Source: JAFGRU01 sp963665915
GTDB lineage: Bacteria > Desulfobacterota > Desulfuromonadia > Desulfuromonadales > JAAYDE01
Length of the DNA stretch: 64,000 nucleotides
NCBI GenBank assembly: GCA_963665915.2
Contig: CAXXSG010000002.1
Coordinates: 691,688-755,687, forward strand
Reading direction: 5' to 3'
The first letter of the stretch is position 1. Every line of letters begins with the position of its first letter. The position numbers and the translations under genes are program-made. A model generated the notes under the pieces. The model searched no databases, had not been told where the DNA came from, and saw only the letters and a program-made list of their open reading frames with translations. Shown here piece by piece: positions 9,119-17,465 of this stretch.

Positions 9119-9227
9119 AAAATACCGACAGGGCGGAGCAATCCCCCAGGATTTTTCATTAGCATGCCGGTATTTTATGTTTCTGGTTCACTCCACTGAC
9201 TACCGGCATATGCCGGTAGTCATTTTT
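9119..9227 (+). promoter_or_regulatory. Candidate transcription attenuator in the leuS leader
   Basis: Four segments can pair in two exclusive ways. Segment 1 is AAAATACCG (9119-9127). Segment 2 is ATGCCGGTATTTT (9164-9176). Segment 3 is TACCGGCAT (9201-9209). Segment 4 is ATGCCGGTA (9210-9218), followed by a T run. Pairing 1:2 with 3:4 gives a terminator, while 2:3 (nine perfect pairs) would break it. No leucine-codon leader peptide and no convincing T-box sequence was found, so the sensor is unknown. The simple alternative is an infA terminator beside a chance repeat. Confidence 0.4.
9198..9227 (+). terminator. Intrinsic terminator between infA and leuS
   Basis: A perfect palindrome spans 9198-9221 (half-site GACTACCGGCAT) and is followed by ATTTTTT. 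It ends infA transcription and may be the conditional arm of the leuS leader. Confidence 0.75.
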
Positions 9228-9259
9228 TCAGCGGCCTAGTTCCGCCGTGGAGGTTTAAA

Positions 9260-11824
9260 ATGGAAGAACGCTACAACCCGAGTTCCATCGAGAAGAAGTG
9301 GCGGGAAATCTGGGAAAAGAACAAGTCTTTCAAGGCTTCCGTGGATAAGGGAAAGAAAAAATATTATTTGCTCGAAATGTTTCCGTATCCTTCGGGACGC
9401 ATTCATATGGGACATGTGCGCAACTACTCGATTGGCGACGTGGTGGCGCGGTTCAAAAAAATGCAGGGTTTCAACGTCATTCATCCCATGGGATGGGACG
9501 CCTTCGGCATGCCTGCTGAAAATGCCGCCATTCAACGTGGAATTCATCCCTCCAAATGGACTTATGAAAACATCGACCATATGAAAACTCAGCTTCGGCA
9601 GATGGGTTTTTCTTATGATTGGGACCGGGAAATCGCCACCTGTGACCCGGAATACTACAGGTGGGAACAGCTTGTTTTCCTTAAGATGTTTGAAAAAGGG
9701 TTGGCTTATAAAAAACAATCATCGGTCAATTGGTGTCCTGAATGTCAGACGGTTCTTGCAAATGAGCAGGTCGAGGACGGCGGTTGCTGGCGTTGCAGCA
9801 GCCTGGTCGAAGCCAAGGATCTGGAACAGTGGTTTTTCAAAACAACAGATTATGCGCAAGAACTTCTGGATGATACCTACCGGCTCGAAGGATGGCCTGA
9901 GCCGGTTCTGATCATGCAGCGCAACTGGATTGGCCGCAGCACCGGGTGCGAAATCGATTTTCCGATCGAAGGGTCCGAAGGTAAAATCCGTGTTTTTACT
10001 ACCCGGCAGGATACCCTTTTCGGTGCGACTTTCATGAGTCTGGCACCAGAACATCCCCTGGCCCTTGAGTTGACTACCTCCGAACGGCGTTCACAGGTTC
10101 AGGGCTTTATCGATAAAGTTCAAAAGCAGGATAAAATCAACCGCACAAGCGAGGATTTCGAAAAAGAGGGCGTTTTCACCGGCGCCTACTGCGTAAATCC
10201 GGTTAATAACCTGCGGATGCCGATCATGCTGGCCAACTTTGTGCTCATGGATTACGGCACAGGTGCGGTAATGGCTGTTCCAACCCATGATCAGCGAGAT
10301 TTTGAGTTTGCCCGTCGCTACGACCTGCCAATGACAGTGGTTATCCAACCTCCCGGACAGGATTTGCAAGTGGATACCATGACGGAAGCTTATACTGAGC
10401 CTGGAATCATGGCCAACTCCGGAGAGTTCAACGGCCTTGACAATGAAGAGGCTAAAGAAAAGATTGCCGACGCTCTTGAGGAGAACGGAATCGGGGAGCG
10501 GAAAGTCAATTTCCGGTTGCGGGACTGGGGGGTTTCGCGTCAGCGCTATTGGGGTACTCCCATTCCCATTATTTACTGTGACCAGTGCGGGGCCGTGCCT
10601 GTGCCTGAGAAGGCCCTCCCGGTAGTGCTTCCGCCCGATGTTGAACTCACCGCTGAGGGCGGTAGCCCGCTTGCCCGTAAAGAGGAATTTGTGAGGACCG
10701 AATGCCCTGCTTGCGGGGCTGCGGCCCGAAGGGAAACCGACACATTTGACACTTTTGTCGAAAGCTCCTGGTATTTTCTGCGTTATGCCTGTCCTCAATT
10801 CGACCGAGGCCCGGTTGAACGGTCTGCTGTCGATTACTGGCTTCCGGTAGATCAGTATATCGGCGGGGTTGAACATGCGGTCATGCATCTTCTTTATGCC
10901 CGTTTTTATACCAAGGTTTTGCGTGATCTGGGATACGTGGGGATCGGTGAGCCTTTCACCAATCTTCTTACCCAGGGTATGGTCTGCATGGAGACTCAGA
11001 AGTGTCCCGAGCACGGCTGGCTTTATCCTGAAGAAGTTGTGGACGGCAAATGTTCCAAGTGCGGGAGCAATATTGAATTCGGGCGCACTGAGAAAATGAG
11101 CAAGTCCAAAAACAATGTGATCGATCCCGACACTCTGATTAAAAAATTCGGCGCTGACACCGCCCGTCTTTTCTGCCTGTTCGCCTCACCGCCGGAAAAA
11201 GCTCTTGAATGGAGCGATAAAGGGGTGGAGGGTTGTTTCCGTTTTCTGAACCGGGTTTGGAGGTTGGTTTTTGACAACCTGGAAACCCTTACCAGCGGCA
11301 ACGAAGATAAGCAAACCGAGGAAACCAAAAGCGCGATTCAGGCTCTGCGCCTGGCGACTCACCAGACGATCAAAAAAGTCAGCGAAGATATTGACGACCG
11401 ATTTCATTTCAATACCGCTATCGCTGCTATAATGGAACTGATCAACACCATCAGTTCCATCGACTGTAAAGAGAATATTCCCGCCACCCTGAACGAATCG
11501 ATTCAGGCTTTGGTGCGCCTTCTGGCTCCATTTGTCCCACATATTACGGAAGAGTTGTGGGCCGGTCTGGGGCATGACACCTGTGTTTCCGATGCAGGCT
11601 GGCCCGTATGGGATGAAAAAGCTCTGGTCCAGGACCAGAAGCTGATTGTCGTCCAGGTCAACGGTAAGGTGCGGGGGAAGATCACCGTGGCCGTGGATGC
11701 GGATGATGAAACAGTCAAACAGACGGCCCTGGATGATCCGAACGTTTCCCGCTTTTTGGCGGACAAAGAAATTCGAAAGATGGTTGTCGTACCCAACCGA
11801 CTCGTGAATATTGTGGCCCAATGA
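9260..11824 (+). CDS. leuS: Leucyl-tRNA synthetase
   Basis: Class I synthetase of 854 residues, the bacterial norm. It has the HIGH-type HMGH at residues 49-52 (PSGRIHMGHVRNYS), the CP1 editing domain with TRQDTLFGATF, zinc-binding CxxC pairs (CPEC, CDQC, CPAC) and KMSKS in EKMSKSKNN. GGAGG lies 6 nt before the ATG. Its last codons overlap lptE by 4 bp, and the leuS-lptE-holA order recurs in many Gram-negatives. Confidence 0.97.
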   Translation: MEERYNPSSIEKKWREIWEKNKSFKASVDKGKKKYYLLEMFPYPSGRIHMGHVRNYSIGDVVARFKKMQGFNVIHPMGWDAFGMPAENAAIQRGIHPSKWTYENIDHMKTQLRQMGFSYDWDREIATCDPEYYRWEQLVFLKMFEKGLAYKKQSSVNWCPECQTVLANEQVEDGGCWRCSSLVEAKDLEQWFFKTTDYAQELLDDTYRLEGWPEPVLIMQRNWIGRSTGCEIDFPIEGSEGKIRVFTTRQDTLFGATFMSLAPEHPLALELTTSERRSQVQGFIDKVQKQDKINRTSEDFEKEGVFTGAYCVNPVNNLRMPIMLANFVLMDYGTGAVMAVPTHDQRDFEFARRYDLPMTVVIQPPGQDLQVDTMTEAYTEPGIMANSGEFNGLDNEEAKEKIADALEENGIGERKVNFRLRDWGVSRQRYWGTPIPIIYCDQCGAVPVPEKALPVVLPPDVELTAEGGSPLARKEEFVRTECPACGAAARRETDTFDTFVESSWYFLRYACPQFDRGPVERSAVDYWLPVDQYIGGVEHAVMHLLYARFYTKVLRDLGYVGIGEPFTNLLTQGMVCMETQKCPEHGWLYPEEVVDGKCSKCGSNIEFGRTEKMSKSKNNVIDPDTLIKKFGADTARLFCLFASPPEKALEWSDKGVEGCFRFLNRVWRLVFDNLETLTSGNEDKQTEETKSAIQALRLATHQTIKKVSEDIDDRFHFNTAIAAIMELINTISSIDCKENIPATLNESIQALVRLLAPFVPHITEELWAGLGHDTCVSDAGWPVWDEKALVQDQKLIVVQVNGKVRGKITVAVDADDETVKQTALDDPNVSRFLADKEIRKMVVVPNRLVNIVAQ

Positions 11825-12333
11825 TGCGCACTCTATTAATCGCTGTTTGTCTGCTCCCGTGCCTTTTTGGCTGCGGTTATCATTTTGGTGGCGAAACCGA
11901 CCAGCTTCCCGGTGGCGTCCGCAATCTCTATGTCGCCATGTTCGACAACCAGACAAAAGAGGCTTTTCTCGAGAATCTGGTCACCAACCGAGTCATTGAA
12001 AAATTTGCCAGAACCGGAAAAATTTTTATTGTCGAAGACAAAAGTGTCGCAGATGGTGTTTTATCAGGTGTGATAACGGGTTACAGTCGGAATGCTGTAG
12101 CTTACAGTGACGACGATTCCATTATTGAATACAGGTCCTACATCGACTGTTCTGCGGAACTGCGCCGGGTTTCCGACAATGTTGTTTTGTGGAAGGGGGC
12201 AGTTTCCTGGAACGAAGAATTTTCTTCCGACACTGATCGTGAGGCGCAGGAAGACAACGAAGCCCAGGCTCAGGAGGCGATCAGCAAGAGGCTTGCTGAT
12301 GAGCTCTACGCCCGTTTGACGGAAAATTTCTAG
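11821..12333 (+). CDS. lptE: LPS-assembly lipoprotein LptE
   Basis: An outer-membrane lipoprotein that plugs and stabilises LptD during LPS export. The 170-residue protein has a short signal peptide with lipobox LFGC (Cys18), then the GYHFGG, VAMFDNQT and ADGVLSGVITGY segments typical of the LptE/RlpB family. It starts inside the leuS stop (ATGA overlap). Its TAG stop (12331-12333) overlaps the first bases of the inverted-repeat element at 12332-12485, so the extreme C-terminus may have been set by that insertion, although the overall length looks normal. Confidence 0.88.
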   Translation: MMRTLLIAVCLLPCLFGCGYHFGGETDQLPGGVRNLYVAMFDNQTKEAFLENLVTNRVIEKFARTGKIFIVEDKSVADGVLSGVITGYSRNAVAYSDDDSIIEYRSYIDCSAELRRVSDNVVLWKGAVSWNEEFSSDTDREAQEDNEAQAQEAISKRLADELYARLTENF

Positions 12334-12485
12334 GAGCCTGTCGAACTTGGGGAATCGTAACAAGAAAATGTTAAATTGAGGACAGCTTTTTACAAATTTG
12401 AGAGCGAATAGCGGGACTATTTGTCGAAATATGGCATGATTTGCCGATTTCACAGTAGATTCATTCCTAAGTCCGACTGGCCCCT
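12332..12485. mobile_element. Miniature element with imperfect terminal inverted repeats (IS1182-like ends)
   Basis: The left end AGGAGCCTGTCGAACTTGGG (12332-12351) and the reverse complement of 12466-12485 (AGGGGCCAGTCGGACTTAGG) match at 16 of 20 positions. The roughly 154-bp unit encodes nothing recognisable. The ends resemble the GGAGCCTGTCGAACTT-type termini I associate with IS1182-family elements, so it is best read as a non-autonomous derivative or a deleted copy. No clear target duplication was found beyond a flanking TA. Confidence 0.5.
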
Positions 12486-12666
12486 AATGCTTGCGGTGTA
12501 TCCCGTTCAATCGTTCTGAAGACCTTTGTCTGTTGCCAAAACCTATGGACGCCGACCTGGCTGTAGCTGAGCCAATGAGGTGGAACTCCGGGGCGGGCAA
12601 AAAGGCCGGAACTGGTAAAAAGGATCGGCCGCAAGGAGCACCAGGAAAAAGGGTTTCCCCTGGCGA
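12486..12666. other. Unassigned spacer between the element and holA
   Basis: Together with the preceding element this makes about 330 bp without a gene. No frame here translates to anything I recognise. CCAGG (12639 region) and CCTGG just before the holA ATG can form a small hairpin. No promoter or Shine-Dalgarno match for holA is evident. Confidence 0.3.
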
Positions 12667-13665
12667 ATGACACCTTCTGAATTCAAAGCGCAACTTCTGC
12701 AAAAAAAGATATCTCCCTTGACTATTTTATTTGGAGAGGAACCTTTTGGTCTCGAGGAATCGATAAACCTTCTCTCGGAAACCTTTCTCGATCAAGCAAC
12801 CCGCGATTTTAACTTTCAGCAATTCTCTTCTCGGGAACATGGAATTGAAACTGTACTGAATGCCGCCCGTACTTTTCCGGTGCTTGCATCCAGACGGCTG
12901 GTTGTGCTTCGAAACATTCATGAACTGACTCCCGGCGAATTGGAGATACTTTCCTCATATCTCCTGGACCCTTCTCCTGAAACCGTTTTTTTGATGACGG
13001 CCGAGCGCCTCGACAAGAAAAAATCCCTCTATAAACTCCTGCAAAAACGTGCGGACTGGGTTGAATTCAATAAACTCCGCGAATATCAACTCCCTGAACT
13101 GGCGCGCAGGACAGCAGGTGAGAAGGGATATCGCTTCTCAGCGGATGCCCTTGATCTTTTTTGCCATCGTACTGGAACGGACCTTCGGCGTTTTCATGGT
13201 GAGATGGATAAACTTATGGAATTTCTCGGGGAGAGGACGAATATTGAGGTGGAAGATGTTGTTGCCTCCAGCAGTGAAGGTGGCGAAGCAAGTATTTTTG
13301 CCTTGATGAACGCTGTGGGTCGGAGAAACCTGCCCGAGTCGGTTGCCAGTTTGCAGGAACAATTGGAGGAGAGGGCGGCCCCGGTGTTTATCCTCAGCAT
13401 GCTGACCCGGCACTTCCGTCAGCTCTGGATAATCCGCTCTCTTCAAGCACAAGGTTTGGACAAAAAGATCATTGCCTCTAGGGCAGGTCTCAACCCGTAT
13501 TTTTTGAACGCTATGCTGGGGCAGGCGGCGAACTATCAAGCAGCGGAATTTCTGCGAGTTTTTGAGTTATTGCTGGAAACGGATAAAATACTCAAAACTT
13601 CGGGGTCCAGTCCCGGCCCGGTCCTTGAAAGCCTTCTATGTCGTCTGATTGATCGTCCAAACTGA
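12667..13665 (+). CDS. holA: DNA polymerase III delta subunit
   Basis: Clamp-loader delta subunit of 332 residues that opens the beta clamp. It begins with the family pattern LTILFGEEPFGLEES. It also contains VVLRNIHELTPGE, the DLRRFHGEMDKL region and the C-terminal LTRHFRQLWIIRSLQAQG collar helix. No good ribosome binding site precedes the ATG, but the N-terminus is where the family normally begins. It would be downstream of lptE in an ancestral leuS-lptE-holA operon now separated by about 330 bp. Confidence 0.9.
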   Translation: MTPSEFKAQLLQKKISPLTILFGEEPFGLEESINLLSETFLDQATRDFNFQQFSSREHGIETVLNAARTFPVLASRRLVVLRNIHELTPGELEILSSYLLDPSPETVFLMTAERLDKKKSLYKLLQKRADWVEFNKLREYQLPELARRTAGEKGYRFSADALDLFCHRTGTDLRRFHGEMDKLMEFLGERTNIEVEDVVASSSEGGEASIFALMNAVGRRNLPESVASLQEQLEERAAPVFILSMLTRHFRQLWIIRSLQAQGLDKKIIASRAGLNPYFLNAMLGQAANYQAAEFLRVFELLLETDKILKTSGSSPGPVLESLLCRLIDRPN

Positions 13666-13696
13666 AAAAGGGCCCTTGCGGGGCCCTCTGCTTTTA
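13664..13696. terminator. Bidirectional terminator between holA and rpsT
   Basis: AGGGCCC (13669-13675) and GGGCCCT (13681-13687) enclose a 5-nt loop. A run of A precedes the stem and T-rich sequence follows, so it can stop transcription from both convergent genes. Confidence 0.8.
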
Positions 13697-13715
13697 GGTC
13701 GTATGCGCCTGTTTT

Positions 13716-13979
13716 TCAACGGATAGTATTGACAAGCTTGGTAAGTCGGGCGATTTTCCGACTGGCGGTTGATTTATGAATGACACCTTTGGTCGCTGCC
13801 TTGTCAATATAAGGAACGGTCCGAATCAGTTCGGCGTCGGCAGTTTCAACATTGTTCTCAGTAACAGCCTGGCGAACTTTTTTTACCAGGGTGCGGAGGG
13901 TGGCGCGGGTATGAGCGTTGCGGGTGTTGCGGACAATATTCTGCTTGTTGCGTTTGATCGCGGATTTGTGATTTGCCAA
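13716..13979 (-). CDS. rpsT: 30S ribosomal protein S20
   Basis: An 87-residue basic, helical protein beginning MANHKSAIKRNKQN, with the family segments VDKAATKGVIHKSTASRK (one residue variant) and a KLVNTIR terminus. It binds 16S rRNA early in assembly. It is monocistronic, with its own promoter at 14042-14071 and a shared terminator with holA. Confidence 0.96.
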   Translation of the reverse strand: MANHKSAIKRNKQNIVRNTRNAHTRATLRTLVKKVRQAVTENNVETADAELIRTVPYIDKAATKGVIHKSTASRKIARLTKLVNTIR

Positions 13980-14041
13980 AGCTTGTTCCTCCTGATATTT
14001 TGTCAGATTAATTTGTTTTACTAGCGTGGTCAGACCGCAAA

Positions 14042-14071
14042 CTTATAGCATTGCTGCCATGAGTTCGTCAA
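14042..14071 (-). promoter_or_regulatory. Sigma70-type promoter of rpsT
   Basis: On the minus strand TTGACG (14071-14066) is followed by an 18-nt spacer and TATAAG (14047-14042). The start would fall near 14035, giving a leader of about 55 nt before the rpsT ATG. Confidence 0.65.
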
Positions 14072-14188
14072 GAAAAAATCACTAGAAAAAATTTAATTAC
14101 AATTATTTTTCGAACAGTTAGACTTGGTCGATCAAGGATTAAAATATATTAAAAAAGACGCTTTTTATAAAACAATAAGGTCATTCAT

Positions 14189-15763
14189 TTGTCAGACACG
14201 GATCGCATTTATAAAGCCACTGGAGTGATGGGGTTGGCTACCAGCCTCAGTAGAATTGCGGGCCTGGTTCGTGACATGGTGATTGCCCGGCTGTTCGGGG
14301 CCGGGTTTGCCACGGATGCGTTTTTTTTAGCTTTTACCATTCCCAACCTTTTTCGGCGGTTTTTTGCCGAAGGCTCCATGAGCGCGGCTTTCGTACCGAT
14401 CTTCTCTGAGGTTTACCATCTGCGGGGGAGGGAAGAGGCCCGTGATTTCGCCAATAAATGCTGGACTCTACTCTTTCTCGTCATGGCGTTTTTCACGCTT
14501 ATCGGGATATTGGGGTCCCCACTTCTTGTCAAGGTCTTTGGTGCGGGTTTCAGTTCCATTCCCGGGAAATTGGAGCTTACGGATCTTCTCAACCGTATCA
14601 TGTTCCCCTATCTTTTTTTCGTCAGCCTTCTGGCTCTGGTTACCGGTGTTCTGAACGTTCTGGATCACTATTTTCTTCCTTCGTTATCCCCTCTTTTTTT
14701 GAACCTTTCCATCATTTCGTCTGCGCTTATACTCACTCCGTATTTTGATCCGCCGGTTCTGGCCCTGGGCGTGGGTGTTCTGATAGGTGGGATTGTTCAG
14801 TTTCTTGCCCAAGTTCCTATTCTCAAAAAGAGGGGGATGGTTCCCGGTTTCAACTTCGATTTTCGAGATCCGCTGGTAAAGAAGGCGCTGGTGCTGATGG
14901 CCCCTGGAATTGCCGGTGTGGCCATTTACCAGATCAACCTGGCGGTCAGCCGACTGTTGGCATCGTTTCTCTTTGAAGGAAGTGTCTCCTATCTTTACTA
15001 TGCCCAAAGGCTGTTTGAGTTTCCGCAGGGAATTTTTATCGTTTCTCTGGCACAGGCCATATTGCCTACTATGAGCCGCCAAGCAGCGTACAATAATCAG
15101 GAGGAACTGAAAAAATCGCTACGCTTTTCCTTGAATCTTATCGCCTTTATCACCATTCCTGCTGCTCTGGGGCTTGTCCTCTGTTCCATTCCGGTTTTCA
15201 GCGTTTTTTTCATGAACCGCACCTTTGATTATCAGGATGTCCAGATGACTGCGTTTGCTCTCATTGCCTATGCTCCCGGACTGATTTTTGTCGGTATCAG
15301 CCGGGTCCTGGTTCCTGTTTTTTACGCTTTGAAAGACACCAAAACTCCGGTGCAGATTTCTTTCTGGACACTCATTGTGAATGCCGCGCTTGGACTCGTG
15401 CTCATGCAGTTCTGGCATCATGTCGGACTTGCCGTGGCGGTTACGCTTTCATCCGGAGTTAATACGCTTCTTCTTTATGGTGCCTTACGGAAAAAAATTG
15501 GTTCGCTGGGCGGTTTTTCCCTGCTTTCAGGAGTTCTTCCAATGGTCCCTGTCAGCCTGGTGATGGGTGGCGTCGTGTGGTTTATACTCCAGTTCGGGGC
15601 CTGGGATACTCAGGGCTTCATTCTGGCCAAAGGGCTTGTCTTGTTTTCTTCGGTTGTGGCAGGAACGTTAGTATTTATCGCAGGATGTTTTCTCCTCCGA
15701 ATTGAGACTGCGACGGAAGCTTTTGCCCTATTAAGAAAAAAAAGCCATACAGGTAAGACGTAA
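14189..15763 (+). CDS. murJ: Lipid II flippase MurJ (MviN)
   Basis: A polytopic inner-membrane protein of 524 residues with about 14 hydrophobic segments. Family signatures include SRIAGLVRDMVIARLFGAG, FFAEGSMSAAFVPIF and QINLAVSRLLASFL. It flips lipid II for peptidoglycan synthesis. The start is TTG at 14189 with AAGG seven bases upstream; no ATG fits the conserved N-terminus. It is flanked by non-coding DNA on both sides and so is probably monocistronic. Confidence 0.95.
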   Translation: MSDTDRIYKATGVMGLATSLSRIAGLVRDMVIARLFGAGFATDAFFLAFTIPNLFRRFFAEGSMSAAFVPIFSEVYHLRGREEARDFANKCWTLLFLVMAFFTLIGILGSPLLVKVFGAGFSSIPGKLELTDLLNRIMFPYLFFVSLLALVTGVLNVLDHYFLPSLSPLFLNLSIISSALILTPYFDPPVLALGVGVLIGGIVQFLAQVPILKKRGMVPGFNFDFRDPLVKKALVLMAPGIAGVAIYQINLAVSRLLASFLFEGSVSYLYYAQRLFEFPQGIFIVSLAQAILPTMSRQAAYNNQEELKKSLRFSLNLIAFITIPAALGLVLCSIPVFSVFFMNRTFDYQDVQMTAFALIAYAPGLIFVGISRVLVPVFYALKDTKTPVQISFWTLIVNAALGLVLMQFWHHVGLAVAVTLSSGVNTLLLYGALRKKIGSLGGFSLLSGVLPMVPVSLVMGGVVWFILQFGAWDTQGFILAKGLVLFSSVVAGTLVFIAGCFLLRIETATEAFALLRKKSHTGKT

Positions 15764-16054
15764 ATATAAGCGGTAGGGGGCGGTCAAGTTTTGGAAAACT
15801 AGTGGCTCCCCAGGCAGAAAAGGCAAAATTCATAATTAATGTAGATTAGATAGGAAGATATATAACTATTTGAAAATAAAATAAAAAAATTTGATTGAGC
15901 AATTTTGCAAATAGAAAAGCATGCTGCTAAAAAAATCTAGCGATGAAAAGCCCACTCCCTTCGAAGAGTTTCTCCTGGGTAGTTTCAGCCCGCTCCTCTC
16001 TGAGTGCTTCAATATTGGTGTTGAAGTGGTTCATTAAATGGGACCCGGGGATGG

Positions 16055-16084
16055 AATTTCCTCAGGGACTTTTTTGAGGAAATT
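16055..16084. repeat. Inverted repeat / stem-loop downstream of murJ
   Basis: AATTTCCTCA (16055-16064) and TGAGGAAATT (16075-16084) are perfect complements around a 10-nt loop, with TTTTA following on the plus strand. It could terminate murJ transcription, though it lies almost 300 bp downstream. Confidence 0.5.
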
Positions 16085-16096
16085 TTATTGAGCAGG

Positions 16097-16131
16097 AAAC
16101 AGTTTTGTGTAACACGATAAAAAAACTGTTT
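16097..16131. repeat. Inverted repeat in AT-rich region
   Basis: AAACAGTTTT (16097-16106) pairs perfectly with AAAACTGTTT (16122-16131), with a smaller GTGT/ACAC pairing inside the loop. It lies 12 bp after the preceding stem-loop. Its function is unknown. Confidence 0.45.
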
Positions 16132-16319
16132 ATAAACCTGTCTTGTTAGATTTGCCGGAAGAGCTTTTTTCAGGTGTTTGCAACGGAAAAGGTTGTTGAA
16201 AAAGGTGAAATCCTTTCGCCATTGCGGCAGATTCCAAATTTAATTTTTAGAGTTTCATTAGAAGCTTTTATTTGTTGTGCTTTCTCTGATGAAAATTTAT
16301 AACTTGCTGAAATTATACA

Positions 16320-16346
16320 AAAAAAATAATAGCCTAAAAAATAGGC
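16320..16346 (-). terminator. Probable terminator of mazG
   Basis: Read on the minus strand, GCCTA-TTTTT-TAGGC (16346-16332) is followed by TATTATTTTTTTT. The stem is only 5 bp, but the U tract is long and the site lies about 105 bp past the mazG stop. Confidence 0.45.
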
Positions 16347-16397
16347 AACTTGCTAGTGGGGCAATAGACTCACAAATACTCAAAGATGTTCACAATC

Positions 16398-16431
16398 TTT
16401 TTCACAGGTTATCAACAACGTTTGTGGACAA
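16398..16431. promoter_or_regulatory. Cluster of DnaA-box-like 9-mers
   Basis: Three motifs fall within 34 bp: TTTTTCACA (16398-16406), which fits TTWTNCACA; TTATCAACA (16409-16417), one mismatch from TTATCCACA; and TGTGGACAA (16423-16431), the complement of TTGTCCACA, also one mismatch. They abut several hundred bp of AT-rich DNA. This could be a DnaA-binding locus, but chance cannot be excluded. Confidence 0.3.
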
Positions 16432-16452
16432 GTGGTAGAACTTGCCGTCAGA

Positions 16453-17289
16453 TCAGTCCTTTTTAACTTTCTCGCAGTCTGGAAGCCTTTCCTGGTCCTT
16501 GGCTTTTTCCCAGAGTTTGTCCATCTCCGTAAGGGGGACCGTGCTGAGGTCTCTTCCATCTTTGGATAATTTCTGTTCGAGAAACTCAAACCTGGTTTTA
16601 AATCTGTTTACAGCTTTCTGGAGTGCGTTTTCGGAGTCTATATCAAGGAACCTCGCCAGGTTTACAAGGGAAAAAAGTATATCACCGAACTCATGCTCTA
16701 TTTCCTTCGCGTCGTTTTTATTGAGTGCGTTTTTAAACTCATGAAATTCCTCGTGAATTTTCTCTACAACCCCTTGCGCATCAGGCCAGTCAAAACCGAC
16801 CCTGCCGGCCCGATCCGTGATTTTCTGAGCTCGTGAAAGAGCCGGCAACGCTTTAGGAATATTCTGCAGGAGACCGGATTTTTCTGTTTGCGCTCCCTGT
16901 TCCCGGTTTTTGATTTCATCCCACTGTCTGTTCAGATCTTCCATATTCTCAACTTTTACACCTTCGAATACATGTGGGTGTCTGCGAACTAGTTTGTCGG
17001 CTATTCCGTTAGATACGTCGCCTATATCGAAATGTTTCCGCTCTTCAAAAATTTGGGACAGGAAAACGATCTGTAAGAGTAAATCTCCAAGTTCCTGGCA
17101 CACAGCTTGTGGCGATCCCTTATCAATGGCTTCCAGGACTTCATAGCATTCCTCCAGCAGGAATGTTTTCATGGTTTCCGGAGTTTGTTGCGCATCCCAG
17201 GGGCATCCTTGAGGCGAACGGAGTTTTGTCATGATTTTCAGGAGACGTATGAACGACCTGGAATGTTCCTCATGGGACATTGCTGTCAA
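16453..17289 (-). CDS. mazG: Nucleoside triphosphate pyrophosphohydrolase MazG
   Basis: A house-cleaning NTP pyrophosphatase with tandem MazG folds in 278 residues. The first repeat has CPWDAQQTPETMK, EECYEVLEAID and QELGDLLLQIVF; the second has EEFHEFKNAL and HEFGDILFSLVN. The EExxE/ExxD metal-binding pattern is present in both. It hydrolyses NTPs and dNTPs to monophosphates and, in E. coli, tempers the stringent response. AAAGGA precedes the ATG. It is transcribed away from the yceD-fab operon. Confidence 0.94.
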   Translation of the reverse strand: MTAMSHEEHSRSFIRLLKIMTKLRSPQGCPWDAQQTPETMKTFLLEECYEVLEAIDKGSPQAVCQELGDLLLQIVFLSQIFEERKHFDIGDVSNGIADKLVRRHPHVFEGVKVENMEDLNRQWDEIKNREQGAQTEKSGLLQNIPKALPALSRAQKITDRAGRVGFDWPDAQGVVEKIHEEFHEFKNALNKNDAKEIEHEFGDILFSLVNLARFLDIDSENALQKAVNRFKTRFEFLEQKLSKDGRDLSTVPLTEMDKLWEKAKDQERLPDCEKVKKD

Positions 17290-17427
17290 TTCCTTTTGTG
17301 GAGAGGTTGGAGGGCAAGTTTTGCCCTAAAGGAAATTTCGTTGAATTAATTTCTTGCAAATATGGCTAGAATGAGTATAAAGGAAAAAATTCAAGCCCTT
17401 AAATCAATTTTGGGATCGTTTTTCTTC

Positions 17428-17455
17428 TTGACAAAGACAACCCGGTTTCTATACT
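17428..17455 (+). promoter_or_regulatory. Sigma70-type promoter of the yceD-rpmF-plsX-fab operon
   Basis: TTGACA at 17428-17433, a 16-nt spacer and TATACT at 17450-17455. A start 6-7 nt further on (about 17462) would place the 5' end of the mRNA at or next to the first codon of yceD. Confidence 0.75.
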
Positions 17456-17465
17456 AGTCGATTTG

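Larger units (their letters stand above)
15764..16452. other. Non-coding AT-rich region between murJ and mazG
   Basis: About 690 bp with no supported gene. It holds two perfect 10-bp inverted repeats (16055-16084 and 16097-16131), a probable mazG terminator (16320-16346) and a cluster of DnaA-box-like motifs (16398-16431). A 35-codon frame on the minus strand (16034-15927, starting MNHFNTNIEALREE) has no ribosome binding site and could be the remnant of a decayed gene. Confidence 0.6.

Noticed and set aside
9108..9200. A T-box riboswitch ahead of leuS
   Set aside because: AGGGCGGAGCA faintly resembles the T-box sequence, but the leader is too short and lacks a specifier stem and an ACC bulge match.
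12064..12453. A minus-strand frame of 129 codons across lptE and the inverted-repeat element
   Set aside because: It runs antisense through lptE and matches no transposase I can recognise. It was considered as an IS remnant, but only the terminal repeats are convincing.
12467..12673. A 68-codon minus frame in the lptE-holA spacer
   Set aside because: No ribosome binding site, no homology, low-complexity composition; probably chance.
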